This document shows positions 15,119 to 23,089 of a DNA stretch of 48,262 nucleotides, piece by piece. A model generated the notes under the pieces. It searched no databases, was not told where the DNA came from, and saw only the letters and a list, made by a program, of their open reading frames with translations. A program made the position numbers and the translations under genes. The stretch comes from Pseudomonadota bacterium. GTDB lineage: Bacteria; Pseudomonadota; Alphaproteobacteria; Caulobacterales; Caulobacteraceae. How positions within the stretch are numbered: position 1 is the first letter of the stretch; the number at the start of each line of letters is the position of its first letter. The DNA lies in NCBI GenBank assembly GCA_023428785.1, contig JAEYWU010000134.1, forward strand, positions 1 to 48,262, read 5' to 3'.

Positions 15119-16896
15119 GTGATCGCCCCGCCGGTCATGAGCGCCCACGCGTAGCGGACCGGCGGCGATCCAAAGCTGAGGACCTGGTCGTGATAGGTCT
15201 TGAGATTGAAGCGCGCCGCCTGGCTGCTCTCCATTTCGCGACGCAGCGCCCAATGCTCGCGCCATCCGACGAAATAGGTCGGCAGCTGAGCCGAGGAGAG
15301 TTGGGCCCGGATCCACTTTCCGGCGGCCTCGGATTCCTGCTGGAAGGCGTCCTCGGTCATCATCCGCATGGCCTCGGCCCGGTCCATGCCCTCAACGTGG
15401 ACGCCGATGTCGAGCAGGGCGTTGGCGATGACCCGCAGCAGGAACTTCAGGTTCGCCAGCCGGTACAGGGGATCGTTGTCCAGGTGCCCGGCCTCGACCA
15501 TCACGTCCTGAGCGTAACAGGCCCAGCCTTCGACAAAGGGACCTGAAGCCAGAACCGCCCGCACGATCGACGGATACCGGTTCGAATGGGCCAGCTGCAG
15601 ATAGTGACCCGGCATCGCTTCGTGGACCGTGACACCTTCGAGCGAGCGCGTGTTGTACTCGCGCAGGAAGCTCTCGGCCTGTTCGTCGGTCCAGCCATCG
15701 GGGATGGGCGAGATCTTGTAGAAGGTCGGCTGTTCGCGATCGAGCGGGCCGGGGCTGTCGCAATAGGCCACGGCCACGCCGCGCTGGAACTCGGGTGTCA
15801 GCACGATGCGGACCGGCTCGTCAGGCACGGTGACGATGTTGCGTTCGCGCACGAAGGTCGTGGCGTTGGCCAGCATCTCTTCGGCCGCCTCGACCAGTCC
15901 GTTGCGGCTGGGGCGGTCGGCGTAGACCAGCTCCATGGCCGCCGCGATGACGGCCTGACGCTGTTCGTCCGACGGGCGGCGCGGGGCCTCCGGTGCGCCC
16001 TCGCGGCCGGCCAGCACACCGCGCGAGATCTCGTACATCTCGTCGCGGACGCGGGCCATTTCGGCCCGGGCCTGAGAACCGATTTCCGCCCGGGTCAGGC
16101 CGCTGTTCAGCGCATAGGTCAGCTTGGCGTCATAGAGCTGCGAGCCCAATCGGAAGTCGCCCTGGGCGCCCGGGACCAGCACCGTATCGATCCAGTCCTG
16201 ATGCGCCTGGATGCCCAGCTTGGCGATCCGGCCAGCTTCCATCAGGCGTGTGCGCTCGGCCCCCGAAAGGCCGTCGGCCTGGGCCAGGACCATGTCGACG
16301 AGGCTGCTGAGGCCCCGGTTCTGACCGGACACAGTCTGGGCGTGGATGGCGGGGACGCGAGCGGGCTGAAGCGCCTCGCGGGTGCCGACGAGCAGGGCCG
16401 GGAAGGCCTCCATCCGGGCCGTGGCTGCCCGAAGCCGGTCGGGAAGGGGGGCGAACTCGCGGGCGATCAGGCTGAAGAGGGCCGAGCCTGCGTATTCATT
16501 GTGGACGAGAGGGTCCCAGGCCCAGGCCTGGAGCACATCGTGTGTCCAGATGTCGCCGCGCAGGCTGTTGTCGAGAAGGGCCGCGTCGACCTGCCGCTCC
16601 CGCGACAGGGTGCGGCGATCGATCGTCCCAAGCTGATCCAGTGCGCGGCGGGCCAGCATGGATCGGGCGTGCCAGCTGGCCGGGCCGAGGTCGCCCGTCT
16701 GGTCGTCGAAGCGGTGATCGCCCAGCGCCGTGGCGTAGGGCGGGGAAAGACGGATGGATTCGTCCAGCCAGCCCTGCGCCACCTGGTCGAAGGCGGCGTC
16801 GGCCGGGCTGGACGCCTGGGCGTAGGCCAGTCCCGGCGCCATGGCGGCCGCACCGGACAGGGTCAGGAACAGGCGGCGGTTCAGGAACGGGTTCAT
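15115..16896 (-). CDS. DUF885 family zinc metallopeptidase-like protein, exported
   Basis: A 593-residue protein with a twin-arginine-like signal: NRRLFLTLSGAAA, then a hydrophobic stretch ending LAYAQ, pointing to Tat-dependent export to the periplasm. The family hallmark HEAMPGH lies at residues 425-431 (HExxxxH spacing), followed by YLQLAHSNRYPSI and, further on, FVEGWACYAQDVMVEAG, which supplies the second Glu/Asp set. DUF885 proteins are putative M32/M3-like peptidases, so peptide or dipeptide hydrolysis is likely. ATG 16896 has GAGG seven bases upstream; a TTG two codons earlier is less good. Confidence 0.88.
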   Translation of the reverse strand: MNPFLNRRLFLTLSGAAAMAPGLAYAQASSPADAAFDQVAQGWLDESIRLSPPYATALGDHRFDDQTGDLGPASWHARSMLARRALDQLGTIDRRTLSRERQVDAALLDNSLRGDIWTHDVLQAWAWDPLVHNEYAGSALFSLIAREFAPLPDRLRAATARMEAFPALLVGTREALQPARVPAIHAQTVSGQNRGLSSLVDMVLAQADGLSGAERTRLMEAGRIAKLGIQAHQDWIDTVLVPGAQGDFRLGSQLYDAKLTYALNSGLTRAEIGSQARAEMARVRDEMYEISRGVLAGREGAPEAPRRPSDEQRQAVIAAAMELVYADRPSRNGLVEAAEEMLANATTFVRERNIVTVPDEPVRIVLTPEFQRGVAVAYCDSPGPLDREQPTFYKISPIPDGWTDEQAESFLREYNTRSLEGVTVHEAMPGHYLQLAHSNRYPSIVRAVLASGPFVEGWACYAQDVMVEAGHLDNDPLYRLANLKFLLRVIANALLDIGVHVEGMDRAEAMRMMTEDAFQQESEAAGKWIRAQLSSAQLPTYFVGWREHWALRREMESSQAARFNLKTYHDQVLSFGSPPVRYAWALMTGGAIT

Positions 16897-16961
16897 CGGC
16901 AAGCCTCACTGACGGAGGCCGGACCTTGGGCTTCCCGAGGTCTCGTCGCAAGTCGGCCGGA

Positions 16962-17648
16962 TCAGAAGCCGACGTTCAGAACCGCGACGAGGGCTTCCTC
17001 ATAAGTCGTCGAGGGGTTGTCGACATCAGTGTCGTACCAGCGCAGATCGACCGAGGCCCAGTCGTTGATCTCGAAGTCGGCGCCGACGTTCCAGGCGGTG
17101 TAGTCGCGGCTGTCGACCTGCTCGCGGTGGCCGACGGCGGCGGAGACGCGGACACGGTCGTGGACCCGGACGCGACCGCGGGCTTCCACCCAGGTCCAAC
17201 TGCGGGTCGAGCCGGCGCTGTCCGGCGAATACTGGAAGCGCAGGCGCGCATCGACGCGGTCCGTCAGATCGCGCGAGACGTCGGCGGTGAACTCCCAGGC
17301 GTCATCGTCCGTGCCCGGAAGGGCGTCGAGGTACCATTTGTGCGCGGCGTTGAAGTCGAACTCGAAACCGGCGGCTTCAGGCGCCCAACCGGCGTTGATT
17401 TCAGCCTCGAGGTTCGAGCCGGTGGAGTGGTCGATCGTCTCGCCTTCGACGGCGACATAGAAGTCGTTGAACGCCCACTGGGCGGCGGCCAGGGCGAAGG
17501 CTTCGCCATCCGACTTGGACGTGCCCTTGGAGCGGTTGTCGGTGCCGACCGCGAAGTCGAACGACCACTCGCCGCCGAAATCCTGGGCGAGCGCGGCGGA
17601 CGGAACGAGGGTGGCGAAAAGGGCGGCGGACAGCACCAGGCGACGCAT
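16962..17648 (-). CDS. TorF family putative outer membrane porin
   Basis: A 228-residue protein with a signal peptide ending SAALAQDF. Mature repeats of paired strands have family phrases: WSFDFAVGTDNRSKGTSKSD, AQWAFNDFYVAVEGETID, LEAEINAGWAPEAAG, FDFNAAHKWYLD, YTAWNVGADFEINDWASVDL and RWYDTD. It ends in VLNVGF with the C-terminal Phe of BAM substrates. The R-S-K-G-xS-x-S/D near the start is typical of the TIGR02001 (TorF-like) group. ATG 17648 is chosen because GGAG lies six bases ahead; the ATG at 17660 has no such site. It lies just upstream of the DUF885 gene on the same strand. Confidence 0.85.
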   Translation of the reverse strand: MRRLVLSAALFATLVPSAALAQDFGGEWSFDFAVGTDNRSKGTSKSDGEAFALAAAQWAFNDFYVAVEGETIDHSTGSNLEAEINAGWAPEAAGFEFDFNAAHKWYLDALPGTDDDAWEFTADVSRDLTDRVDARLRFQYSPDSAGSTRSWTWVEARGRVRVHDRVRVSAAVGHREQVDSRDYTAWNVGADFEINDWASVDLRWYDTDVDNPSTTYEEALVAVLNVGF

Positions 17649-17701
17649 CGTCGGCTCCATCGGAGAATCGTCCGGTGACGGATGATCCGGACGGCCGCCC
17701 C

Positions 17702-18628
17702 TTAGCCGAATCGTCGCGACATATCCGTGACTGCGTCGTGAAACTCTTGTGAGAGACGTTCGACGAGTTGTCCGGCGGGCGCCACATCGTCGATCGCGCC
17801 CGCGCCCTGGCCGGCGGACCAGACGGTCTTCCAGGCCTTGGCCTCGTCACCCATGTCGAGTTTGTGCTCGGGCAGTTTCTTGGGGTCGATGCCGTTGTCC
17901 ACGAGCGACTTGGTCATGAAGTTGGCGGGGATGCCGGAGACGGCCGGGGTGTAGGTGATGTCTGAGGCGCCCGAGTCGACGATCATCTGCTTGTAGGCGT
18001 CCGGGGCCAGGGCCTCGGTGGTGTTGATGAAGCGGGTGCCGAGATAGGCGAAGTCCGCGCCCATGGTGATGGCGGCGGCGACGTCGCGGCCGGTCGACAG
18101 GCAGCCCGACAGAATGATCGTGCCTCTGAAGAAGGACCGGACCTCGTTCACGAGGGCGAAGGGATTGATGATCCCGGCGTGGCCACCCGCGCCATTGGCG
18201 ACGAGGATCAGGCCGTCGACGCCGGCCTCGGCGGCCTTGCGGGCGTGGCGGATGTTGGCGATGTCGTGGAAGACCACGCCGCCGTAGCCGTGGACCGCGT
18301 CGACCACGTCGCGCACAGCGCCGAGCGAGGTGATGATCAGCGGCACTTCCTGTTCGACCGAGACCATCATGTCAGCCATCAGGCGCGGGTTGGTCGGATG
18401 GACTATGTGGTTCACGCCGAAGGCGGCGGCGTCAGGATTGAGGCGCGACTTGATATCGATGAGCCACTCCCGATAGCCCTCGGTGGTGCGCTGGTTCAGC
18501 GACGGGAAGGTGCCGATGGCTCCGGCATTGCAGGTCTCGACCACCAGGTCCGGCCCTGAGCAGAGGAACATCGGAGCGGCGATGACGGGGATCTTGAGGC
18601 CGCGTTGCAGCGAAGCCGGGATAGCCAT
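17702..18628 (-). CDS. nitronate monooxygenase-like flavin oxidoreductase
   Basis: A 308-residue NAD(P)H-dependent flavoprotein of the nitronate monooxygenase / 2-nitropropane dioxygenase family, a FMN-binding TIM barrel. Motifs visible are IPVIAAPMFLCSGPDLV near the N-terminus, GAIGTFPSLN, FGVNHIVHPTNPR, VLVANGAGGHAG-type (LILVANGAGGHAG) and GADFAYLGTRFI with EA(L)APDAYK. These proteins detoxify nitronates or act as quinone or enoyl reductases, and specificity is not clear. ATG 18628 has AAGGAA six bases upstream. It diverges from secG. Confidence 0.85.
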   Translation of the reverse strand: MAIPASLQRGLKIPVIAAPMFLCSGPDLVVETCNAGAIGTFPSLNQRTTEGYREWLIDIKSRLNPDAAAFGVNHIVHPTNPRLMADMMVSVEQEVPLIITSLGAVRDVVDAVHGYGGVVFHDIANIRHARKAAEAGVDGLILVANGAGGHAGIINPFALVNEVRSFFRGTIILSGCLSTGRDVAAAITMGADFAYLGTRFINTTEALAPDAYKQMIVDSGASDITYTPAVSGIPANFMTKSLVDNGIDPKKLPEHKLDMGDEAKAWKTVWSAGQGAGAIDDVAPAGQLVERLSQEFHDAVTDMSRRFG

Positions 18629-18795
18629 GAAGCGTTCCTTCGTTGTCTTTCGCTACGCATAGCGACCAGACGCGAGGGAAGGCAACGGGGCAGACGATGG
18701 GCGCCGGCAGGCTGCGACCCCGCGTTGCTCTCGGCTGCCGTCGGTGCTAGACGCCGCCGCTTGAACGCCGCCCGGCGGCTCCCAAGTTACGATCC

Positions 18796-19200
18796 ATGAT
18801 CCTCACCACCCTTCTCGTCATCCAGATCCTGATCTCGATCGCCCTGATCGCAGTCGTCCTGATGCAGCGTTCCGAAGGCGGCGCGCTGGGCATGGGCGGG
18901 GGGCCGACCGGCCTGATGACGGCGCGCGGCGCCGGCAATCTGCTGACCAAGACGACCTGGGTTCTGGGCGCCGCCTTCGCGGCCTGCGCGATCGGCCTGA
19001 CCATCTATGGCAACATGGAACAGCGGACCGGCACCTCGTTCGACGCGGACGACATCGGCGCGGCCGTCGGCGCGCCTGCCGCCCCCGAGGGCGAACAGCC
19101 CGCGGCCCCGGCGGCTCCGCCCGCTTCGCCCGACGAAGGTCTGTCGCTCGACAGCCTGCCGGTCGGCGACGGCGCCACCCAGGAAGCTCCGGCCCAGTGA
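18796..19200 (+). CDS. secG: preprotein translocase subunit SecG
   Basis: Small inner-membrane component of the SecYEG channel. It has two membrane spans (TTLLVIQILISIALIAVVLM and TTWVLGAAFAACAIGLTI) separated by the SecG signature loop QRSEGGALGMGGGPTGLMT. At 134 residues it is extended by a C-terminal acidic, Ala/Pro-rich tail, as often seen in alphaproteobacteria. It is followed by an intrinsic terminator (19251-19280) and pyrG, the gene order typical of Caulobacteraceae. Confidence 0.95.
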   Translation: MILTTLLVIQILISIALIAVVLMQRSEGGALGMGGGPTGLMTARGAGNLLTKTTWVLGAAFAACAIGLTIYGNMEQRTGTSFDADDIGAAVGAPAAPEGEQPAAPAAPPASPDEGLSLDSLPVGDGATQEAPAQ

Positions 19201-19250
19201 TCAGGGAGGCGGACCTCCGCCCCTCCACAGTCGAAGAGCCTCCGACAGCA

Positions 19251-19280
19251 GGGCGCCCCACCGGGCGCCCTTCTTCTTTT
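19251..19280 (+). terminator. intrinsic terminator after secG
   Basis: Stem GGGCGCC (19251-19257) / GGCGCCC (19264-19270) with a CCACCG loop, followed by TTCTTCTTTT. It lies 50 bp after the secG stop and before pyrG, so pyrG may have its own promoter or rely on read-through. Confidence 0.85.
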
Positions 19281-19341
19281 CAACAGGCGCGTTGGTCCAG
19301 CCCGAAGCGCCGCACCCGAATCAGCGGTAAGGTGGTCCCCC

Positions 19342-20994
19342 GTGACTAGATATGTATTCATCACGGGCGGCGTGGTTTCCTCGCTGGGCAAGGGTCTCGC
19401 TTCAGCGGCTCTCGGCGCACTGCTTCAGGCGCGCGGCTATACGGTTCGCCTCCGCAAGCTCGACCCCTATCTCAACGTCGATCCGGGCACGATGAGCCCG
19501 TACCAGCACGGCGAGGTCTTCGTGACCGACGACGGCGCCGAGACCGACCTGGACCTGGGCCATTATGAGCGGTTCACGGGCGTGTCGGCGGCCAAGTCGG
19601 ACAACATCACGACCGGGCGCATCTATTCGACGATCCTGGAGAAGGAGCGGCGCGGAGACTACCTCGGAGCCACGGTCCAGGTCATTCCGCACGTCACCAA
19701 CGAGATCAAGGATTTCGTCCTGCGGCCCGCCGTCGACCCCGCGACGGGCAAGGAAGCCGACTTCGTGCTGGTCGAGATCGGCGGGACGGTCGGCGACATC
19801 GAGGGCCTGCCGTTCTTCGAGGCCATCCGTCAGCTGGGCCAGGAGTTGCCGCGCGGCCAGAGCTGTTTCGTCCACCTGACGCTCTTGCCCTACATCGGCA
19901 CGGCCGGCGAAATGAAGACCAAGCCGACCCAGCACTCGGTCAAGGAGCTCCGCTCCATCGGCATCCAGCCGGACGTGCTGCTGTGCCGCTGCGAATTTCC
20001 AATCCCCGAGGGCGAGAAGAAGAAGATCGCCCTGTTCTGCAACGTGCGCGAAAGTGCGGTCGTGCAGGCCATGGACTCGGCCGACATCTACGCGGTGCCG
20101 CTCGACTACCACCGCGAGGGGCTCGATACGGAGGTGCTTTCGGTGTTCGGCATGGCCGATGCGCCCAGGCCGAACCTGGAACGCTGGGAAGGCATCGCCG
20201 AGCGCCGCCTGAACCCGGACGGCGAAGTCACCGTGGCCATCGTCGGCAAGTACACGGTTCTCAAGGACGCCTATAAATCGCTTATCGAGGCCCTGAACCA
20301 CGGTGGCGTGGCCAACCGGGTGAAGGTCAACATCGACTGGGTCGAGGCCCAGACCTTCGAGCAGGATCCCGAGGAATGCGCAGCGCGTCTGGAAGGCGCC
20401 CACGCGATTCTGGTGCCCGGCGGATTTGGCGAGCGCGGCGCCGAGGGCAAGATCGCGGCGGTTCGCTTCGCCCGCGAGCGCAAGATTCCCTACTTCGGCA
20501 TCTGTTTCGGCATGCAGATGGCGGTGATCGAATCGGCGCGCAGCCTGGCGGGGCTGACGGAGGCGTCCTCGACCGAGTTCGGGCCGAGCGACGAGCCGGT
20601 CGTGGGCCTGATGACCGAGTGGGTGCAGGGCAACCAGCGGGTCCAGCGCAAGGCCGACGGCGACCTGGGCGGGACCATGCGGCTGGGCGCCTATGACGCG
20701 ACGCTGAAGGCCGGTTCGCGCATCGCCGAGATCTACGGCTCGACCACGATCTCGGAGCGGCATCGGCACCGCTATGAGGTCAACATCAACTACCGTGAGC
20801 GCATCGAAGAGACCGGCATGGTCTTCGCCGGCCTGTCGCCGGACGGCGTGCTGCCCGAGACGGTCGAGCTGCCGAACCACCCGTGGTTCATCGGCGTGCA
20901 GTATCACCCAGAACTGAAGAGCCGACCTTTCGCGCCCCATCCACTGTTCGCCAGCTTCATCGGGGCGGCGTTGGAACAGAGCCGACTGGTGTGA
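19342..20994 (+). CDS. pyrG: CTP synthase (glutamine-hydrolysing)
   Basis: Makes CTP from UTP, ATP and glutamine. The N-terminal amidoligase domain begins YVFITGGVVSSLGKGLAS and carries KLDPYLNVDPGTMSPYQHGE. The C-terminal glutamine amidotransferase domain has the nucleophile Cys388 in YFGICFGMQMA and the His/Glu dyad in VQYHPELKSRP. The 550-residue length is normal. The GTG start at 19342 has AAGGTGG upstream. Its TGA overlaps the GTG of the double-GNAT gene (GTGA). In Caulobacter the orthologue also affects cell curvature, but nothing here shows that directly. Confidence 0.98.
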   Translation: MTRYVFITGGVVSSLGKGLASAALGALLQARGYTVRLRKLDPYLNVDPGTMSPYQHGEVFVTDDGAETDLDLGHYERFTGVSAAKSDNITTGRIYSTILEKERRGDYLGATVQVIPHVTNEIKDFVLRPAVDPATGKEADFVLVEIGGTVGDIEGLPFFEAIRQLGQELPRGQSCFVHLTLLPYIGTAGEMKTKPTQHSVKELRSIGIQPDVLLCRCEFPIPEGEKKKIALFCNVRESAVVQAMDSADIYAVPLDYHREGLDTEVLSVFGMADAPRPNLERWEGIAERRLNPDGEVTVAIVGKYTVLKDAYKSLIEALNHGGVANRVKVNIDWVEAQTFEQDPEECAARLEGAHAILVPGGFGERGAEGKIAAVRFARERKIPYFGICFGMQMAVIESARSLAGLTEASSTEFGPSDEPVVGLMTEWVQGNQRVQRKADGDLGGTMRLGAYDATLKAGSRIAEIYGSTTISERHRHRYEVNINYRERIEETGMVFAGLSPDGVLPETVELPNHPWFIGVQYHPELKSRPFAPHPLFASFIGAALEQSRLV

Positions 20995-22040
20995 CGGGGA
21001 CGACCCTGCGGACCCGGCGACTGGTGCTGCGGCCGGCCCGGGAAGACGATCTGGACGCCTTCCATTCGATCCTCTCGGATCCTCGGGCCACGCGCTACTG
21101 GTCGACCCCGCCGCATGAGACGCGCGAGCAGTCCGAAGCCTGGCTGAAGGCGATGATCCGGTCGCCTGAGTATTTGGCGGCGGACTTCGTGGTGGAATTC
21201 GAAGGACGGACCGTGGGCAAGGCCGGCTTTTACCGGCTGCCGGAGATCGGCTTCATCCTGCACCCGGATGTCTGGGGGCTCGGTGTCGGCCGAGAGGCGG
21301 TCGCGGCGGTGATCGACCATGCCTTCGAGACGAGGGGACAGACCGAGCTGACGGCCGATGTCGATCCTCGCAATGCGGCTTCGATCCGGGTGCTGGAAGG
21401 GGCAGGGTTCCGGCGAACCGGAGCCGCTGAGCGCACGTTCCAGATTGGAGACACCTGGGTCGACAGTCTGTTCTACGGCCTGGACCGGGCGACCTGGCGT
21501 GAGCGCCTGCGAATTCGTCCGGCCCACATGGCGGATATTCCGGCGCTGCTGCCCCTGATCGAAGGCGCCTATCGGGGCGAGGGTTCCAGACGAGGCTGGA
21601 CGACGGAAGCGGACCTGCTCGGCGGCCAGAGGACCGATGCGGCGATGCTGGCGGAGATCATCGAAGACCCCGCCCAGACGATCCTGATAGCCGAGATGGG
21701 CGGCGACCTCGTCGGCAGCGTGCTGATGGCCGATCGGGGCGGAAAGACGGGCTACCTCGGCATGCTCTCCGTCGATCCCACTCGCCAGGCCGGCGGCATC
21801 GGCAGGGCGCTGGTGAGGGCTGTAGAGACCCGACTGGTCGACCGGTTCGGCGCCCGAAGGATCGAAATGCAGGTCTTCTGGCAGCGCGACAGCCTGATCG
21901 CCTGGTATGAGCGCATGGGCTATCGCCGGACCGGGGAGACGCGCCCATTCCCGATGGACAATCCGCGCCTGGGACGGCCCCTTCGCGATGATCTCTGGTT
22001 CGTGGTGCTGGAAAAGGAACTCGGCACGGACACCCCTTGA
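20991..22040 (+). CDS. tandem GNAT acetyltransferase (two domains)
   Basis: A 349-residue protein made of two complete GNAT folds. The first (about 1-165) is of the RimJ/RimL type: LRTRRLVLRPAREDDLDAF, then IGFILHPDVWGLGVGREAV with the acetyl-CoA loop, and DPRNAASIRVLEGAGF. The second (about 170-349) starts LRIRPAHMADIPALLPLI, has LSVDPTRQAGGIGRALV (acetyl-CoA loop) and RDSLIAWYERMGYRRTG. Substrates are unknown. The start GTG 20991 overlaps the pyrG stop (GTGA); there is no good ribosome site, which fits translational coupling. Longer in-frame starts lie inside pyrG and are not credible. Confidence 0.8.
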   Translation: MTGTTLRTRRLVLRPAREDDLDAFHSILSDPRATRYWSTPPHETREQSEAWLKAMIRSPEYLAADFVVEFEGRTVGKAGFYRLPEIGFILHPDVWGLGVGREAVAAVIDHAFETRGQTELTADVDPRNAASIRVLEGAGFRRTGAAERTFQIGDTWVDSLFYGLDRATWRERLRIRPAHMADIPALLPLIEGAYRGEGSRRGWTTEADLLGGQRTDAAMLAEIIEDPAQTILIAEMGGDLVGSVLMADRGGKTGYLGMLSVDPTRQAGGIGRALVRAVETRLVDRFGARRIEMQVFWQRDSLIAWYERMGYRRTGETRPFPMDNPRLGRPLRDDLWFVVLEKELGTDTP

Positions 22041-22078
22041 ACTCGGGCGCCTGTTCAGGCATAAGCCCGCGCTCCGAA

Positions 22079-22108
22079 GGCGGCCCTCGCGGCCGCCGCT
22101 TCCATTTT
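22079..22108 (+). terminator. probable terminator between the GNAT gene and rpmF
   Basis: Perfect stem GGCGGCC (22079-22085) / GGCCGCC (22091-22097) with a CTCGC loop, followed seven bases later by TTTT (22105-22108). It lies 39 bp after the GNAT stop. It could instead lie in the rpmF leader. Confidence 0.55.
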
Positions 22109-22159
22109 CGCGCCCTTTGGCCTCGTGCCGTGGGGCGCCAGACCCAACGAGAGACGGAC

Positions 22160-22342
22160 ATGGCCGTTCCGAAGCGAAAAACCTCGCCCTCGCGGCGTAA
22201 CATGCGTCGTTCGCACGACGCCCTGGGCACGAACGCCTACGTCGAGGACAAGGACACCGGCGAACTGCGCCGTCCGCACCACATCGACCTTAAGTCCGGC
22301 ATGTACAAGGGCCGTCAGGTTCTGGAGCAGAAGGAAGACTAG
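22160..22342 (+). CDS. rpmF: 50S ribosomal protein L32
   Basis: A 60-residue ribosomal protein with the L32 start MAVPKRKTSPSRRNMRRSHD and the alphaproteobacterial style without zinc cysteines, ending GMYKGRQVLEQKED. ATG 22160 has a GAGAGACGGA purine run ahead. The open frame extends upstream to 22037, but nothing there resembles L32. The last codons and the stop lie in a perfect hairpin (22331-22351). The usual partners plsX and DUF177 are not adjacent, which is normal for this group. Confidence 0.96.
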   Translation: MAVPKRKTSPSRRNMRRSHDALGTNAYVEDKDTGELRRPHHIDLKSGMYKGRQVLEQKED

Positions 22343-22351
22343 GTCTTCCTT
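22331..22351 (+). terminator. hairpin enclosing the rpmF stop codon
   Basis: Perfect nine-base arms AAGGAAGAC (22331-22339) and GTCTTCCTT (22343-22351) with only the stop codon TAG as loop. There is no T-run. It may protect the mRNA end or affect termination, and it is followed by a second hairpin at 22369. Confidence 0.55.
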
Positions 22352-22368
22352 CGCTAGCGACTTTCTGG

Positions 22369-22403
22369 ACGCCGCGCGGACCTCCGTGCGGCGTTCTGCG
22401 TTT
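22369..22403 (+). terminator. intrinsic terminator after rpmF
   Basis: An eleven-base stem ACGCCGCGCGG / CCGTGCGGCGT (one G-U pair) with loop ACCT (22380-22383), followed by TCTGCGTTT. It lies 27 bp past the rpmF stop and 30 bp before the next lipoprotein gene. Confidence 0.65.
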
Positions 22404-22432
22404 CACCCGGGGAATCAGCTCGGGAGATTCTC

Positions 22433-23050
22433 ATGCGCCTTTTCGTTTGCCTGACCGCCGCCGCGTCTGCATTGACGCTCGCAGCCTGCCAGCCCGCGGA
22501 TGACGCCGCCGGGGCAAACGCAACCCCGCCGTCACCCGAGGCGCCCGATTCCGTCACGCCGGCGTCGGATGCCTTGACGTCCGAGGGGTGGCGAACCCTG
22601 CGGGTCGGCATGACCCGGGCAGAGATCGAGGCGGCCATGGGCGCGGACGCCAATCCGGACGCCGTAGGCGGGCCCGAACCGGAGGCCTGCGACTTCTTCC
22701 GGCCGAGCGAGGCTCCGGAAGGGCTTCTCGTCATGCTGCGTGACGGGACCCTGTCGCGGATTTCGGTTGCGGAGCCGGCGACGGTGCGCACGGCGGACGG
22801 CTTCGGTGTCGGCAGCTCGGCTGCGGAGATCAAGGCCTTCTACGGCGATCGGGCCGTCGTGACACCGCACGTCTATCAGGAGGCCCCGGCCGAAGACATC
22901 TTCGTCTGGGACGGCGCCCGTCCGGCTCCAAACGACTACATCACCGACGATAGCCGCCGCGGCATCCGCTACGAGATCGGCGGCGACGGCGCGGTCATGC
23001 AGTTCCACGTCGGCGGGCCTGACATCCAGCTGGTCGAGGGATGTTCCTAG
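22433..23050 (+). CDS. lipoprotein with SmpA/BLIP-like repeats
   Basis: A 205-residue predicted lipoprotein. The lipobox ALTLAAC places the lipid on Cys19, followed by QPADDAAG and a Pro/Ala-rich tether. The folded region contains two G-x-x-x-x-E-I repeats, LRVGMTRAEIEAAMG and FGVGSSAAEIKAFYG, the pattern of SmpA/OmlA (BamE) and beta-lactamase-inhibitor-like domains, plus a Cys pair (EACDFF, VEGCS). The function is unknown. The start of the mature part matches the lipoprotein at 4582 (AACQPA), so the two may be distant paralogues. ATG 22433 has GGGAGA ahead. Confidence 0.75.
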   Translation: MRLFVCLTAAASALTLAACQPADDAAGANATPPSPEAPDSVTPASDALTSEGWRTLRVGMTRAEIEAAMGADANPDAVGGPEPEACDFFRPSEAPEGLLVMLRDGTLSRISVAEPATVRTADGFGVGSSAAEIKAFYGDRAVVTPHVYQEAPAEDIFVWDGARPAPNDYITDDSRRGIRYEIGGDGAVMQFHVGGPDIQLVEGCS

Positions 23051-23057
23051 GCTTGAT

Positions 23058-23082
23058 GGCGGGAGCGCTGCGCGCCCCCGCC
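23058..23082. terminator. bidirectional hairpin between convergent genes
   Basis: GGCGGG (23058-23063) pairs with CCCGCC (23077-23082) and encloses GCGC-TGC-GCGC. It fills the 39-bp gap between the lipoprotein stop (23050) and the lectin stop (23090) and could end both transcripts. There is no T-run on either strand. Confidence 0.5.
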
Positions 23083-23089
23083 GCCAGAC

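Noticed and set aside
19402..20940. Long minus-strand open frame across pyrG
   Set aside because: Antisense shadow of a clear CTP synthase.
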